Origin: Miltoncostaea oceani
GTDB taxonomy: Bacteria > Actinomycetota > Thermoleophilia > Miltoncostaeales > Miltoncostaeaceae
DNA length: 64,000 nt
Reading direction: 5' to 3'
Assembly (NCBI RefSeq): GCF_018141545.1
Contig: NZ_CP064356.1
Span: 1,997,001 to 2,061,000 of the forward strand
The translations under genes were made by a program, and so were the position numbers. The notes under the pieces were generated by a model. That model saw nothing but the letters and a program-made list of their open reading frames with translations, made no database searches and was not told where the DNA came from. Every line of letters begins with the position of its first letter. The stretch's first letter is position 1. This document shows positions 29,186 through 39,169 of the stretch, one piece after another.

Positions 29186-30382
29186 TCAGGCCCCCTGGGG
29201 AAGCAGCGCGGCGGCGGCGTCGAGGATGCGCTCGGCGCACGCGTCCTTGCCCATGCGCGCCAGGGACTCCTCGCCGTCGGCCCCGATGATCGTGATCTCG
29301 TTGTCGGCGGCGCCGAACCCGATGCCGTCGATCGAGACGTCGTTGTGGACGATCAGGTCCAGGCCCTTGCGGATCCGCTTGCCGCGGGCGCGCTCCAGCC
29401 CGGCGGCGCCGTGCTCGGCCGCGAAGCCGACGACGACCTGGTGGGACCGGGCGGCCGCGAGGTCCGCGAGGATGTCGTCGGTCGGCTCCAGGTCGAGGGC
29501 GAGGCGGCCCTCGGCGCCCTTGTCGATCTTGCCCGCGCGCGCCTCGGCGGGGCGGAAGTCGGCGACGGCGGCGGCCATCACCAGCAGGTCGCACCCGGGG
29601 AACTCGGCGCGGGCGGCGCGGTGCAGCTCCGCCGCCGTCGGCGCCTCGACGTAGCGGATCCCCGCCTCACGGGGCAGCTCCACGTTCGACGCGAGGACCG
29701 TGACGTCGGCGCCGCGTCGGCGCGCGGCGGCCGCGACGGCCCACCCCATGCGACCGCTGGAGCGGTTGCCGACGTACCGGACCGGGTCGATCGGCTCGCG
29801 CGTCCCCCCGGCGCTCACGAGCACGCGGCGCCCGGCGAGCGTGCCCGCACCGGCGAGGCGCGCCTCGACCGCGTCGGCGACCACCACCGGGTCGGCGAGG
29901 CGCCCGACGCCGGTGTCGCCGTCGGCGAGCAGGCCGCTCGTCGGCGGGATCACCTGGACCCCCCGGCCGGCGAGCGTCGCCATGTTCGCCGCCGTCGCGG
30001 GGTGGAGCCACATGCGGGTGTTCATGGCGGGCGCGATCAGGACGGGCTTGTCGAAGGCGAGGTGGACGGCGTTGAGGAGCCCGTCGCCGAGTCCCGCGGC
30101 CATCCGCGCGATCGTGTTCGCGGACGCCGGCGCGACGACCATCAGGTCGTGGGCGCGGGCGAGGTCGAGGTGCCCGTAGCCGGGGCGCTCCTCGGCCCCG
30201 AACAGGTCTACGCCGACAGGGCGTCCCGACAGGGCCGAGAACGTGGACGGCCCGACGAAGCGCTGCGCCGAGGCCGTCATGACGACGGTGACGCCGTGCC
30301 CCCGCGACTGGAGGATCCGCATCAGGTCGATCGACTTGTAGGCGGCGATCCCCCCGGAGACGCCGAGGAGGACCTCAGCCAT
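29186..30382 (-). CDS. coaBC: Phosphopantothenoylcysteine decarboxylase / synthase
   Basis: CoaBC makes 4'-phosphopantetheine from phosphopantothenate and cysteine, for coenzyme A. The 398 residues have the flavoprotein half (GVSGGIAAYKSIDLMR, VVAPASANTIARMAAGL, APAMNTRMW) and the synthase half (VSAGGTREPIDPVRYVGNRS, AAVADFRP). The flexible-flap motif reads GLLADGDTGVGRLAD, with Asp where the E. coli type has catalytic Cys; actinobacterial enzymes often differ here. It overlaps gmk by 8 bp. No rpoZ lies between gmk and coaBC, where many actinobacteria have it. Confidence 0.96.
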   Translation of the reverse strand: MAEVLLGVSGGIAAYKSIDLMRILQSRGHGVTVVMTASAQRFVGPSTFSALSGRPVGVDLFGAEERPGYGHLDLARAHDLMVVAPASANTIARMAAGLGDGLLNAVHLAFDKPVLIAPAMNTRMWLHPATAANMATLAGRGVQVIPPTSGLLADGDTGVGRLADPVVVADAVEARLAGAGTLAGRRVLVSAGGTREPIDPVRYVGNRSSGRMGWAVAAAARRRGADVTVLASNVELPREAGIRYVEAPTAAELHRAARAEFPGCDLLVMAAAVADFRPAEARAGKIDKGAEGRLALDLEPTDDILADLAAARSHQVVVGFAAEHGAAGLERARGKRIRKGLDLIVHNDVSIDGIGFGAADNEITIIGADGEESLARMGKDACAERILDAAAALLPQGA

Positions 30383-30953
30383 CGCCGGCCTCGGTGAGCA
30401 CGCCGCGGATCACCGCCGCGAGGTCGGCGACCGCGCGGGGGATGTCCTGGTTGACGACGGCGTGGTCGAACTCGTCGCGGGCGGCGAGCTCGATGCGGCT
30501 GGTCTCCATGCGGGCGGCGATCTCGGCGGCGGTGTCGGTGCCCCGGTGGGAGAGGCGGGCGACGAGGTCCTCGAGGGACGGCGGGCTGATGAAGATCGAC
30601 ACGGCCCCGGGGATGCTCTGCTGCACGGCCCGGGCCCCGTGGAGCTCGATCTCGACGACCGGTGAGCGCCCGGCGGCGAGGATGCGGTCGACCTCCGACC
30701 GGAGGGTGCCGTAGCGGTTGCCCGCGTACGTCACGTGCTCGAGGAACTCACCCGCGTCGACCCGGCGCGCGAACTCCTCGGGGGCGAGGAAGTGGTAGTG
30801 CTCGCCGTCGCGCTCACCCGGGCGCATGCGACGCGTGGTCGCCGAGACGGCGACCTCCAGTCCCAGCTCGGGGAAGCCGGTCAGGACACCCTCGATCAGG
30901 GTGCCCTTCCCTGCTCCCGACGGCCCGGAGATGATGAGGACGCGCGTTCGCGT
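30375..30953 (-). CDS. gmk: Guanylate kinase, non-standard start codon
   Basis: Gmk converts GMP or dGMP to the diphosphate. The P-loop ISGPSGAGKGTLIEGVL, the GMP-binding SATTRRMRPGERDGEHYHF, and VEIELHGARAVQ are intact. No ATG, GTG or TTG exists in frame near the expected N-terminus. The best candidate is ACG at 30953, which would give (M)RTRVLIISG, starting 3 nt downstream of the mihF stop. A point error turning ATG into ACG would explain it as well. No Shine-Dalgarno is visible, so translation probably depends on coupling to mihF. Confidence 0.92.
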   Translation of the reverse strand, partial: TRTRVLIISGPSGAGKGTLIEGVLTGFPELGLEVAVSATTRRMRPGERDGEHYHFLAPEEFARRVDAGEFLEHVTYAGNRYGTLRSEVDRILAAGRSPVVEIELHGARAVQQSIPGAVSIFISPPSLEDLVARLSHRGTDTAAEIAARMETSRIELAARDEFDHAVVNQDIPRAVADLAAVIRGVLTEAGDG

Positions 30954-30955
30954 CG

Positions 30956-31291
30956 CTACCGCTGCAACAGCTCCAGCAGCTCCGAGCGCTGTCGGTCGGA
31001 CAGGCCCCCGATGGTCTTCCCCTGCGATATGCGGCAGGTGTTCAGGAATCTGGTCGCCTTGACCTTCCCGTACTTCGGCACGGCCATGAGCATGTCGAAC
31101 ACCTTGGCCGTGAGCACGAACTCGGGCGGGTTCGAGATGACCGTCCCGATCGACGTGTGACCGCTCTTCAGGTCCTTCTTGAGCTGTGCCCGGCGCGAGC
31201 GGATGTCGTTCGCCCGGCGGAGGGCCTCCATTCGCTGGTCGAGCGAGCGCTCGGGGGCCTGCGACTGGGGCTTCGGTGTCGTGGTCGCCAT
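30956..31291 (-). CDS. mihF: Actinobacterial integration host factor mIHF
   Basis: A 111-residue nucleoid protein of the actinobacteria-specific IHF family, which bends DNA and contributes to chromosome organisation. Conserved stretches are LDQRMEALRRANDIRSRRAQ, LKKDLKSGHTSIGTVI, VFDMLMAVPKYGKVKATRFL and GGLSDRQRSELLELL. Start ATG at 31291 lies 7 nt after a near-consensus TATGAT, so the mRNA is probably leaderless; in-frame ATGs at 31300 and 31303 fall within the -10 box. Order mihF-gmk-coaBC is typical. Confidence 0.96.
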   Translation of the reverse strand: MATTTPKPQSQAPERSLDQRMEALRRANDIRSRRAQLKKDLKSGHTSIGTVISNPPEFVLTAKVFDMLMAVPKYGKVKATRFLNTCRISQGKTIGGLSDRQRSELLELLQR

Positions 31292-31298
31292 CGCGGCC

Positions 31299-31328
31299 AT
31301 CATAGGTCCGTGGCGCGCCGCCTCGCAA
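31299..31328 (-). promoter_or_regulatory. Strong leaderless promoter of mihF-gmk-coaBC
   Basis: The -35 TTGCGA (31328-31323), an 18-nt spacer and the -10 TATGAT (31304-31299) form the best sigma-70-type promoter in the window. The expected transcript start is at the A of the mihF ATG (31291). The region just upstream is unusually AT-rich for this DNA. Confidence 0.75.
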
Positions 31329-31424
31329 GGCGCACTTTGCAGCCGTTTTACGTCGTTTTCACGCATGTTGCAGGGGAACTCACACGGCCGCAGACCTTAC
31401 GAAATCTCGGCCTCAGGTTGAGCC

Positions 31425-34400
31425 TCAGACAACCGGCGAGCCTGGTCGGAAGGCCGTCCCGGCGCGTGCGGGACGGCCCCCGTCCTGGAGGGCGCGGGGC
31501 GCCGATCCGGGTCCGGACGCCACCGCCGCGGCGGCCGCCTCGGCGGCCTCGATCGTCGTGATGCAGGGGATCCCGGCGCGGACCGCGGACGCCCGGATCT
31601 CGTAGCCGTCGCTGCGCGCGCCCTGGCCGCCGCGGGGGGTGTTGACCACCATCGCGATCTCCCCCGCCGCGATCAGCTCCGCCGCGTTCGGGGACCCCTC
31701 GGAGATCTTCCGGACCGTCCGCACCTCCAGGCCGGACGCGGTGAGCGCCGCCGCGGTGCCGGAGGTCGCGACCAGGGTCAGCCCGGCCCGCGCGAGGCGC
31801 GAGGCCACCGCGACCGCGCGCGGCTTGTCGGAGTCGCGGGCGGAGACGAAGACGGCGCCCGTGCGGGGCAGCGCCTGGCCGGCTCCCCGCTGCGCCTTCG
31901 CGAACGCCTCGGCGAAGCTGCCGCCGAGGCCCATCACCTCACCCGTCGCCCGCATCTCGGGGCCGAGCACGGGGTCGGCGCCGGGGAAGCGCGAGAACGG
32001 CAGCACCGCCTCCTTCACCGCCACCTGGCGCGGCGTCGAGGCACCCGGCAGGCCGAGGTCCCCGAGGCTGCCGCCGAGCATCAGGCGGACGGCGTGGGGC
32101 ACCAGGGGGACGCCGGTCGCCTTGGAGACGAACGGGACGGTGCGCGACGCGCGGGGGTTCGCCTCGATCACGAAGACGCGGCCGTCGCGGACGGCGAACT
32201 GCACGTTCAGCAGGCCGACCACGCCGAGCCCCTTCGCGAGGGCGGCGGTCTGCTCCTCGAGCTCGGCCACGAGGCCGGGCCCCGCGCTCTGGGCGGGCAG
32301 CACGCACGCCGAGTCGCCCGAGTGGACCCCGGCGGCCTCGACGTGCTCCATGACCGCCGCGATCCAGCAGTCCCGCCCGTCGGCGAGCGCGTCGACGTCG
32401 AGCTCGACGGCGTTCTCGAGGAAGCGGTCGACCAGCAGCACGCCCTCGGGACGCTCCCGGGCGATGTAGGCGCGCAGGGCGTCGGGGGAGTCGCAGACGG
32501 CCATCGCGCGGCCGCCGAGGACGTACGACGGGCGCACCAGCACGGGGTAGCCGACCTCGTCGGCGGCGCGCAGGGCCTCGTCGCCGTCGTGGGCGATCGC
32601 CCACGGCGGCGCCTCCAGGCCGAGCCGGGCGAGCAGGTCGCCGAAGCGCCCGCGGTCCTCCGCCAGGTCGATGGCGTCCGGCGAGGTGCCGAGGATCGGG
32701 ACGCCGGCCTCCGACAGGCCACGGGCGAGCCGCAGGGGCGTCTGGCCGCCGAGCTGGGCGATGACGCCGACGGGGCGCTCGACCTCGCAGATGTCGAGGA
32801 CCGAGTCGATCGTGACGGGCTCCATGTAGAGCCGGTCGCTGACCCCGTGGTCGGTCGAGACGGTCTCGGGGTTGCAGTTCACCATCACCGATGCGTAGCC
32901 GAGGGCCCGTGCGGTCTCGGCGGCGTGGACGCAGCAGTAGTCGAACTCGATGCCCTGCCCGATGCGGTTCGGCCCGGAGCCGAGCACCACGATCGACGGG
33001 CGGTCGTCGCGCGCCAGCTCCGTCTCGCTCTCGAACGCGGCGTAGTAGTACGGCGTCAGCGCCGCGAACTCGGCGCCGCAGGTGTCGACCGCGTGGTAGG
33101 TGGGGCGCACCCCGAGGGACCGGCGGCGGTCGCCGACGGCGCGCTCGGTGGCGCCGGTGGCGTCGGCGACGTGGCGGTCGGCGAGCCCGGCGCGCCGGGC
33201 GGCGCGCAGGTCGTCGGCCCCGAGGTCGTCGAGGTCCCGCCCCTCCAGCGCGGTGCCCGCGGCGGCGACCTGCGCGATCTCCCGGAGGAACCACGGGTCG
33301 ATCAGCGTCGCGGCGTGCAGGTCGTCGACGGTCGCCCCGTGGCGGAGCGCCCACCAGAGCACGTCGTAGCGGTCGGCGGAGGGGACCCGCAGGCGCGCCA
33401 TCGCCTCGTCGAGGTCGGCGGGCGTGACGGACCGCACGTCGAGCTCCCGCCCGGCCATGGCCTTGCCGAACGCCTGGCCGAAGGTGCGGCCGAGCGCGAG
33501 GACCTCGCCGACGCTCTTCATGTGCGTCGTCAGCTCCGTCGACGCGCCGGGGACCTTCTCGAAGGCGAACCGGGGGATCTTCACGGCGACGTAGTCGAGG
33601 GTCGGCTCGAAGCTCGCCGGGGTGACGCCGGTGATCTCGTTCGGCAGCTCGTCGAGGGTGTACCCGACGGCGAGGCGCGCGGCGATCTTCACGATCGGGA
33701 AGCCGGTCGCCTTCGACGCGAGCGCCGAGCTGCGCGACACGCGGGGGTTCATCTCGATGACGACGACCTCGCCGGTCGCCCGGTCCAGGGCGAACTGCAC
33801 GTTGGCGCCGCCGGTGGCCACGCCGACGGCGCGGATGACGGCGATGGCGGCGTCGCGCAGCGACTGCAGCTCCTGGTCGCTGAGCGTCATGACGGGCGCG
33901 ACGGTCACCGAGTCGCCCGTGTGGACGCCCATCGGGTCGATGTTCTCGATGGAGCAGACGATCACCGCGTTGTCGGCGCAGTCGCGGACGACCTCGAGCT
34001 CGATCTCCGCCCACCCGATCAGCGACCGGTCGACGAGCACCTGGCCGATGGGGCTCGCGGCGATGCCGTTCGCGAGCATCGGGCGGAGCTCGTCCATCGT
34101 GTGGGCGACCCCTCCCCCCTCGCCCCCGAGGGTGTACGCGGGCCGCAGGATCACCGGCAGGCCGAGGTCACGGGCGGCACGCATTCCGTCCTCGACGTCC
34201 GAGACGATCCGGTTCTCGGGCACCGCGAGCCCCGCCGCGGCCATGGTGTCGCGGAAGACCTCGCGGTCCTCGGCGCGGCGGATCGCGGCGACGTCGGCGC
34301 CGATCAGCTCGACGCCGTGGCGCTCGAGCACCCCGTTCGCGGAGAGCTCCATCGCGAGGTTCAGGGCCGTCTGGCCGCCGAGCGTCGGCAGCAGCGCGTC

Positions 34401-34649
34401 GGGCCGCTCGATCGCGATGACGGCCTCGACGGCCTCGGCGTCGAGGGGCTCGACGTAGGTGCGGTCCGCCACCGAGGGGTCGGTCATGATCGTGGCCGGG
34501 TTCGAGTTGACCAGGACGACCCGGTAGCCCTCGGCCATCAGGGCGCGGGCGCCCTGGGTGCCGGAGTAGTCGAACTCGCCGGCCTGGCCGATGACGATCG
34601 GGCCGCTGCCGAGGATGAGGATCGTGTGGAGGTCGTCGCGGCGCGGCAT
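31425..34649 (-). CDS. carB: Carbamoyl-phosphate synthase, large subunit
   Basis: CarB makes carbamoyl phosphate for pyrimidine and arginine synthesis. The 1074 residues have two ATP-grasp halves, each opening with the family motif ([20 protein letters not shown] and [20 protein letters not shown]). Metal sites lie in [20 protein letters not shown] and [20 protein letters not shown]. The C-terminal MGS-like allosteric domain is present ([30 protein letters not shown] type). ATG forms TGATG with the carA stop. A weak hairpin after the stop precedes the mihF promoter. Confidence 0.98.
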   Translation of the reverse strand: MPRRDDLHTILILGSGPIVIGQAGEFDYSGTQGARALMAEGYRVVLVNSNPATIMTDPSVADRTYVEPLDAEAVEAVIAIERPDALLPTLGGQTALNLAMELSANGVLERHGVELIGADVAAIRRAEDREVFRDTMAAAGLAVPENRIVSDVEDGMRAARDLGLPVILRPAYTLGGEGGGVAHTMDELRPMLANGIAASPIGQVLVDRSLIGWAEIELEVVRDCADNAVIVCSIENIDPMGVHTGDSVTVAPVMTLSDQELQSLRDAAIAVIRAVGVATGGANVQFALDRATGEVVVIEMNPRVSRSSALASKATGFPIVKIAARLAVGYTLDELPNEITGVTPASFEPTLDYVAVKIPRFAFEKVPGASTELTTHMKSVGEVLALGRTFGQAFGKAMAGRELDVRSVTPADLDEAMARLRVPSADRYDVLWWALRHGATVDDLHAATLIDPWFLREIAQVAAAGTALEGRDLDDLGADDLRAARRAGLADRHVADATGATERAVGDRRRSLGVRPTYHAVDTCGAEFAALTPYYYAAFESETELARDDRPSIVVLGSGPNRIGQGIEFDYCCVHAAETARALGYASVMVNCNPETVSTDHGVSDRLYMEPVTIDSVLDICEVERPVGVIAQLGGQTPLRLARGLSEAGVPILGTSPDAIDLAEDRGRFGDLLARLGLEAPPWAIAHDGDEALRAADEVGYPVLVRPSYVLGGRAMAVCDSPDALRAYIARERPEGVLLVDRFLENAVELDVDALADGRDCWIAAVMEHVEAAGVHSGDSACVLPAQSAGPGLVAELEEQTAALAKGLGVVGLLNVQFAVRDGRVFVIEANPRASRTVPFVSKATGVPLVPHAVRLMLGGSLGDLGLPGASTPRQVAVKEAVLPFSRFPGADPVLGPEMRATGEVMGLGGSFAEAFAKAQRGAGQALPRTGAVFVSARDSDKPRAVAVASRLARAGLTLVATSGTAAALTASGLEVRTVRKISEGSPNAAELIAAGEIAMVVNTPRGGQGARSDGYEIRASAVRAGIPCITTIEAAEAAAAAVASGPGSAPRALQDGGRPARAGTAFRPGSPVV

Positions 34650-35716
34650 CAGGAACCCCCACCGATCGAGGTGACGAACTCGCGGAACATGTACCGGGCG
34701 TCGCGGGGCCCGGGGCTCGCCTCGGGGTGGTACTGCACCGACCACGCCCGCAGCTCCGGCGCGGCGATGCCCTCGACCGAGCCGTCGAAGAGGCTCGTGC
34801 GGGTGACCTCGACGCCGTCGGGCAGGCCGTCGGCGACGACGGCGTAGCCGTGGTTCTGGACGGTGATCTCGACGCGGCCGTCGTCGCTGCGCCGCACCGG
34901 GTGGTTGGCGCCGCGGTGGCCGAACGCGAGCTTCTCGGTGCGCAGGCCGAGGGCCTGGGCGAGCATCTGGTGGCCGAGGCAGATCCCGAAGACCGGCACC
35001 TGGCCGAGCAGGTCGCGGACCGTCCCGATCACGGGGGTGACGGCCGCCGGGTCGCCCGGCCCGTTCGAGACGAACACCCCGTCGGGGCCGCGGGCCAGCA
35101 CCTCCTCCGCGCTCGTGCCGGCGGGGACGACGTCGAGGCGGCACCCCGCGCCGACGAGCCCCGCCGCGATGCTCTCCTTCATGCCGCAGTCGATGGCGAC
35201 GACCCGCGGGCCGTCGTCGCCCAGGAGACGCGGGGCGGACGCCGCCTGCGAGGCGAGGTCGCGGCCGTCGAGGACGGGGTGCTCCCGGACCTGCGCGAGC
35301 AGCTCCTCGGCCCCGAGCTCGGTGCTGACGCCGCCGCGCATCGCGCCGCGGTCGCGCAGGTGCCGCACCAGGCGGCGTGTGTCGCAGTCGTCGACCGCGA
35401 CCACGCCGCGCGCACGCAGCCAGCTGCACCAGCCCTCGGGCCCGGCGGTGCCGGGTCCGTCGCCGGCGCGCGCCATGATCACGCCGGGCGGCCAGGGCCG
35501 GTCGCTCTCGTCGTGACCGGGCCCGGCGCCGTAGTTGCCGATCATCGGCGCGGTGAAGCAGAGGACCTGCCCCATGTAGGACGGGTCGGTGACGGCCTCC
35601 TGGTAACCGGTCATGCCGGTCGTGAAGACCATCTCCCCGAGCGCCGTGCCGGGGGCGGCGACGCCGCGCGCCGGGAGGACGAGGCCGTCCTCCAGGACCA
35701 CGACCGCGCCGGTCAC
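34649..35716 (-). CDS. carA: Carbamoyl-phosphate synthase, small (glutaminase) subunit
   Basis: CarA hydrolyses glutamine and channels ammonia to CarB. The 355 residues contain the N-terminal [18 protein letters not shown], the class I amidotransferase nucleophile in [15 protein letters not shown], and the His-Glu pair in [16 protein letters not shown] at 35716 overlaps the stop of the isochorismatase gene as GTGA. Confidence 0.98.
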   Translation of the reverse strand: MTGAVVVLEDGLVLPARGVAAPGTALGEMVFTTGMTGYQEAVTDPSYMGQVLCFTAPMIGNYGAGPGHDESDRPWPPGVIMARAGDGPGTAGPEGWCSWLRARGVVAVDDCDTRRLVRHLRDRGAMRGGVSTELGAEELLAQVREHPVLDGRDLASQAASAPRLLGDDGPRVVAIDCGMKESIAAGLVGAGCRLDVVPAGTSAEEVLARGPDGVFVSNGPGDPAAVTPVIGTVRDLLGQVPVFGICLGHQMLAQALGLRTEKLAFGHRGANHPVRRSDDGRVEITVQNHGYAVVADGLPDGVEVTRTSLFDGSVEGIAAPELRAWSVQYHPEASPGPRDARYMFREFVTSIGGGS

Positions 35717-36288
35717 CGCACCAGCTTCGAGATCGCCTTGAACTCGGGGGAGCCGGCGACCTCCAGCATCTCGAACAGGGCCATCTCGGAGCTCGTGACG
35801 TGCGCGCCGGCCACGGCCATCCGCTCGAGGGCGAGGGCCTTGTTGGCGGGTGCGCGCGACGACGTCGCGTCGGCCGCGACGTGCACCTCGTAGCCGCGGT
35901 CGAGCAGGTCGAGCACCGTCTGGTTGACGCAGACGTGCGCCTCGATGCCCGCGACGACCCAGGCGGTGCAGTCGGCGGCCGCGAGGGCCGCGTCGAACGC
36001 CTCGACGCCACAGGCCGAGAAGCGCAGCTTCTCGACGGGCTCGGTGCCCTCCGGCAGCCGGCCGGCGACCTCCTCGACGGTGTGGCCGAGGCCCTTCGGG
36101 TACTGCTCGCTCAGCAGCACCGGCCGCCCGAGCACGCCGAACCCCTCGGCCAGGAGCCCGCAGGCCGCGACCGTCGCGTCGAACGCGTCGATCACCGGCC
36201 GGAACGCCTCCTGCACGTCGACCATCACGAGCCCTACGCGCTCCCGGCGCAGCAGCGCCGGGTGCCTCCGCACCTCTACGTCCGCCAT
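35713..36288 (-). CDS. Isochorismatase-like cysteine hydrolase
   Basis: A 191-residue member of the isochorismatase-like hydrolases. The Asp-Lys-Cys triad is readable: Asp in VMVDVQEAF, Lys in [10 protein letters not shown], Cys in [16 protein letters not shown]. Family reactions include nicotinamide, isochorismate and ureidoacrylate (RutB) hydrolysis; the closest type looks like the YcaC/ISOC group, whose substrates are unknown. It overlaps pyrC by 13 bp and carA by 4 bp, so it is fully embedded in the pyr operon. ATG with GGAGGG 8 nt upstream. Confidence 0.9.
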   Translation of the reverse strand: MADVEVRRHPALLRRERVGLVMVDVQEAFRPVIDAFDATVAACGLLAEGFGVLGRPVLLSEQYPKGLGHTVEEVAGRLPEGTEPVEKLRFSACGVEAFDAALAAADCTAWVVAGIEAHVCVNQTVLDLLDRGYEVHVAADATSSRAPANKALALERMAVAGAHVTSSEMALFEMLEVAGSPEFKAISKLVR

Positions 36289-37574
36289 GCGATCCGCCCT
36301 CCCGCGATCGTGAGCGCGACCCGGCCGAGGAGCTCCTCGCCGAGCCACGCCGAGTTGCGCGACCTGCTCCGGAAACCATCCTGGCCGACGACGACGCGCG
36401 CCGCCGGATCGACGAGCGCGACGTCCGCGACGGCGCCGTCGGCGAGCGTCGGCACCGGCAGGCCGAGGGCCCGCGCGGGGTCGGCGCTCATGCGCCGCGC
36501 CAGCAGCTCGAGCGTCATGTGCCCGGGCGCGACGAGGCTGGTGTTGCACACCGCGAAGGCGGTCTCGAGCCCCGTGATGCCGAAGGGGGCCTCCTCGAAG
36601 GGGACCTCCTTCTCGTCGGCGTCGTGGGGCGCGTGGTCCGTCGCGACGCAGTCGAGGGTGCCGTCGGCGAGCGCCGCGATCAGCGCCTGCCGGTCGGACT
36701 CCTCGCGCAGCGGCGGGTTCATCTTGTGCCGGCTCGCGTCGAGCGACGTGACGGCCTCGTCGGTCAGCGCCAGGTGGTGCGGCGTCACCTCGCCGGTGAT
36801 GCGGATGCCGCGCGCCTTCGCGCGGCGGATCTCCTCGACCGTCTCCATCGCCGAGACGTGGCAGATGTGGATCCACCCGTCCTCGTACTCGGCGAGCGCC
36901 GCGTCGCGGGCGACGGCGACGCTCTCGGAGATCGAGGGGATCCCCTCCATGCCGAGGCGGCTCGCGACGGCGCCCTCGTGCATCACGCCCCGCCCGGACA
37001 GCTTCACGTCCTCCTCGTGCAGGACCAGCGGGAGGCCGGTGATGGCCTGGTACTGGAGTGCGCGGCGCATCACGCGGGCGTCGGAGACGGGGTGGCCGTC
37101 GTCGCTGAAGCCGGCGGCGCCGAGCGCCGCCATCTCGGCCTGCTCGGTGAGCTCCTGCCCCTTCTGCCCCACCGTGATCGCGGCGAGGAACCCGACGCGG
37201 ATGACCGCCTCCTGCTCCCCGCGCTCCAGCAGCGTCCCGAGCACCGCGGCGTTGTCGACAACCGGGGTGGTGTTGGGCATGGCGATGATGGTGACGAAGC
37301 CGCCCGCCGCGCCGGCGAGGCTGCCGGTGGCGATGTCCTCGAGGTCCTCCCGGCCGGGGGTGCGGAGGTGGACGTGGGGGTCGACGAACCCGGGGAGGGC
37401 GACCATGCCGCCGGCGTCGACCACCTCGAGGCCGTCGGGGTCGCCGCCGATCACGCCGTCGCGGACGACGAGGTCGCGGACCTCGTCGATCCCCGCCTCC
37501 GGGTCGAGGACCCGGGCGCCGCGGATCACCAGGGACGCCCCCGGGCCGGGCTTCTGGACCAGTCGGACCGCCAC
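36276..37574 (-). CDS. pyrC: Dihydroorotase
   Basis: PyrC cyclises carbamoyl aspartate to dihydroorotate. The 432 residues show the metal motif DPHVHLRTPG, the VSAMETVEEIRRAKARGI and TPHHLALTDE histidine sites, and the catalytic ATDHAPHDADEKEVPFEEAP. These are features of class I dihydroorotases. GTG start overlaps the pyrB stop as TAGTG. Confidence 0.97.
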   Translation of the reverse strand: MAVRLVQKPGPGASLVIRGARVLDPEAGIDEVRDLVVRDGVIGGDPDGLEVVDAGGMVALPGFVDPHVHLRTPGREDLEDIATGSLAGAAGGFVTIIAMPNTTPVVDNAAVLGTLLERGEQEAVIRVGFLAAITVGQKGQELTEQAEMAALGAAGFSDDGHPVSDARVMRRALQYQAITGLPLVLHEEDVKLSGRGVMHEGAVASRLGMEGIPSISESVAVARDAALAEYEDGWIHICHVSAMETVEEIRRAKARGIRITGEVTPHHLALTDEAVTSLDASRHKMNPPLREESDRQALIAALADGTLDCVATDHAPHDADEKEVPFEEAPFGITGLETAFAVCNTSLVAPGHMTLELLARRMSADPARALGLPVPTLADGAVADVALVDPAARVVVGQDGFRSRSRNSAWLGEELLGRVALTIAGGRIAWRT

Positions 37575-38530
37575 TAGACGGCGACCGCGCCGATGGGCGC
37601 GCCGGCGGGCTCGGGGCTGCCCGAGGGCCCGGCCAGCAGGTCGTACAGAACCGCCATCCTCACCACCATCCCGTTCGCGGCCTGGCGCTCGATGAGCGTC
37701 GTGGGGTCGTCCGCCAGCTCACCGGAGATCTCGACGCCGCGGTTGATCGGCCCGGCGTGCATGACGCGCTGGCCGGGTCGCAGGCGCCCGTGGTTGATCC
37801 CGTAGGTCATGGCGTACTCGCGCAGCGAGGGGACGAACCCGCCGGGGCCCATCCGCTCGAGCTGCATGCGCAGGACGTAGACGACGTCGGCGTCGGTCAC
37901 GTCGCGCACGTCCGTGCTGGTCTCCACCCCGAGCGCCGCGCCGGCGTCGCGGGGCAGGAGGGTCGGCGGCGCGATCAGTGACACCCGCGCGCCCATCATC
38001 TGGAAGCCGCGGATGCCCGACCGGGCGACCCGCGAGTGGGCGACGTCGCCGACGAAGGCGATGTGCAGCCCGTCGAGGGGCCCGACCTCGCGCTCGATGG
38101 TGTAGAGGTCGAGCAGGGTCTGGGTGGGGTGCTCGTGCTTGCCGTCGCCGGCGCTGATGACCGCGGCGTCGGTGTAGCGGGCGGCCATCGCACAGGCGCC
38201 CACCGACGCGTGGCGGATGACGAGCACGTCCGGCGCGTACGAGTTCAGCGTGATGACGGTGTCCTTGAGGGTCTCGCCCTTCTCCACGCTGGAGCCGGAG
38301 CCCTTGACGTTCACGACGTCCGCGGAGAGGCGCTTGCCCGCCAGCTCGAAGGACGTCGACGTCCGCGTGGAGGCCTCGAAGAACATGTTGATGATCGTCC
38401 GTCCCCGCAGGGTCGGGACCTTCTTGATGTCGCGCGTCATGACCTCGGCGAACCGGTTGCCGACGCGCAGGATGCGCGCGACCTCCGCCCGGTCGAGGTC
38501 GCCGATGGTCAGCAGCGAGCGTCGCGTCAT
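37574..38530 (-). CDS. pyrB: Aspartate carbamoyltransferase catalytic subunit
   Basis: PyrB condenses carbamoyl phosphate with aspartate. The 318 residues carry the carbamoyl-phosphate motif [41 protein letters not shown] and PINRGVEI. No pyrI-like regulatory subunit is present. ATG overlaps the pyrR stop as ATGA. Confidence 0.98.
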   Translation of the reverse strand: MTRRSLLTIGDLDRAEVARILRVGNRFAEVMTRDIKKVPTLRGRTIINMFFEASTRTSTSFELAGKRLSADVVNVKGSGSSVEKGETLKDTVITLNSYAPDVLVIRHASVGACAMAARYTDAAVISAGDGKHEHPTQTLLDLYTIEREVGPLDGLHIAFVGDVAHSRVARSGIRGFQMMGARVSLIAPPTLLPRDAGAALGVETSTDVRDVTDADVVYVLRMQLERMGPGGFVPSLREYAMTYGINHGRLRPGQRVMHAGPINRGVEISGELADDPTTLIERQAANGMVVRMAVLYDLLAGPSGSPEPAGAPIGAVAV

Positions 38531-39084
38531 GCCCTGCCCCCTCCGTCGGAGTCCAGCACCACCTCGTCGCGCCCGTCGATCTCCGCCAGGTGGACGCTGA
38601 TCCGCTCGGTCCGGGCCGTCGGGAGGTTCTTGCCGACGTAGTCGGGGCGGATCGGCAGCTCCCGGTGCCCGCGGTCCACGAGCACGGCGAGCTGCACCAT
38701 CGGCGGGCGGCCGTAGTCGAAGACGGCGTCGATCGCGGCGCGGATGGTCCGTCCGGTGAAGAGGACGTCGTCCACGAGGATCACGGCCCGCTCGGAGACG
38801 TCGAAGTCGAGGATGGTGTCCCCGACGACGGGGAGTGCGCCGCGGCGGCCGTCGAGGCCGACGTCGTCGCGGTAGAGCGCGATGTCCACGGTGCCCGTCG
38901 CGGGTCGGCTGCCGGCGAACTCGCCGATCAACGCCGCGAGTCGCGCGGCGAGCGGGACGCCGCGCGTGTGGATCCCCACCAGGGCCAGGCGCTGCGGGTC
39001 GCCGTGACGCTCCACGATCTCGTGGGCGATGCGGGCGATCGTGCGCCGGACCTGGTCCTCGTCGACCAGGACCTTGTCGGCCAT
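38527..39084 (-). CDS. pyrR: PyrR bifunctional regulator / uracil phosphoribosyltransferase
   Basis: PyrR binds pyr mRNA when UMP is high and represses expression; it is also a uracil phosphoribosyltransferase. The 185 residues contain [25 protein letters not shown] and the PRPP loop [17 protein letters not shown], with NLPTARTE near the end. The ATG starts 2 nt after the stop of a 14-codon leader ORF, so its translation is probably coupled to the leader. Confidence 0.97.
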   Translation of the reverse strand: MADKVLVDEDQVRRTIARIAHEIVERHGDPQRLALVGIHTRGVPLAARLAALIGEFAGSRPATGTVDIALYRDDVGLDGRRGALPVVGDTILDFDVSERAVILVDDVLFTGRTIRAAIDAVFDYGRPPMVQLAVLVDRGHRELPIRPDYVGKNLPTARTERISVHLAEIDGRDEVVLDSDGGGRA

Positions 39085-39086
39085 GG

Positions 39087-39131
39087 CTAGGTGCGCAGGG
39101 GGGTGCGGGCGCGGGCGCTGCGGTGGATCAT
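39087..39131 (-). CDS. Leader peptide of the pyr operon
   Basis: A 14-residue [17 protein letters not shown], opens at an ATG with AAGGAG 5 nt upstream and ends in TAG 2 nt before the pyrR ATG. Its Shine-Dalgarno is part of the PyrR-binding hairpin. It probably acts as the translation gate for pyrR: if the hairpin hides this site, coupled pyrR translation falls. Confidence 0.7.
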   Translation of the reverse strand: MIHRSARARTPLRT

Positions 39132-39136
39132 CGTCG

Positions 39137-39169
39137 CTCCTTCTCGGCCTCGCGGGACCGGTTTAAAGG
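39137..39169 (-). promoter_or_regulatory. PyrR-binding RNA loop sequestering a Shine-Dalgarno
   Basis: In the leader RNA, CGGUC (39160-39156) pairs with GGCCG (39149-39145) around the hexaloop CCGCGA. This fits the PyrR loop consensus CNGNGA with the conserved UC and GG flanks. A lower stem pairs CCUU (39169-39166) with AAGG (39142-39139), which is the Shine-Dalgarno of the leader peptide. PyrR binding would stabilise the hairpin and block translation, as described for mycobacteria. Confidence 0.75.

Noticed and set aside
31425-36011. A 1528-residue minus-strand ORF that includes carB
   Set aside because: The upstream third is carA read in the wrong frame; carB starts at the ATG 34649.
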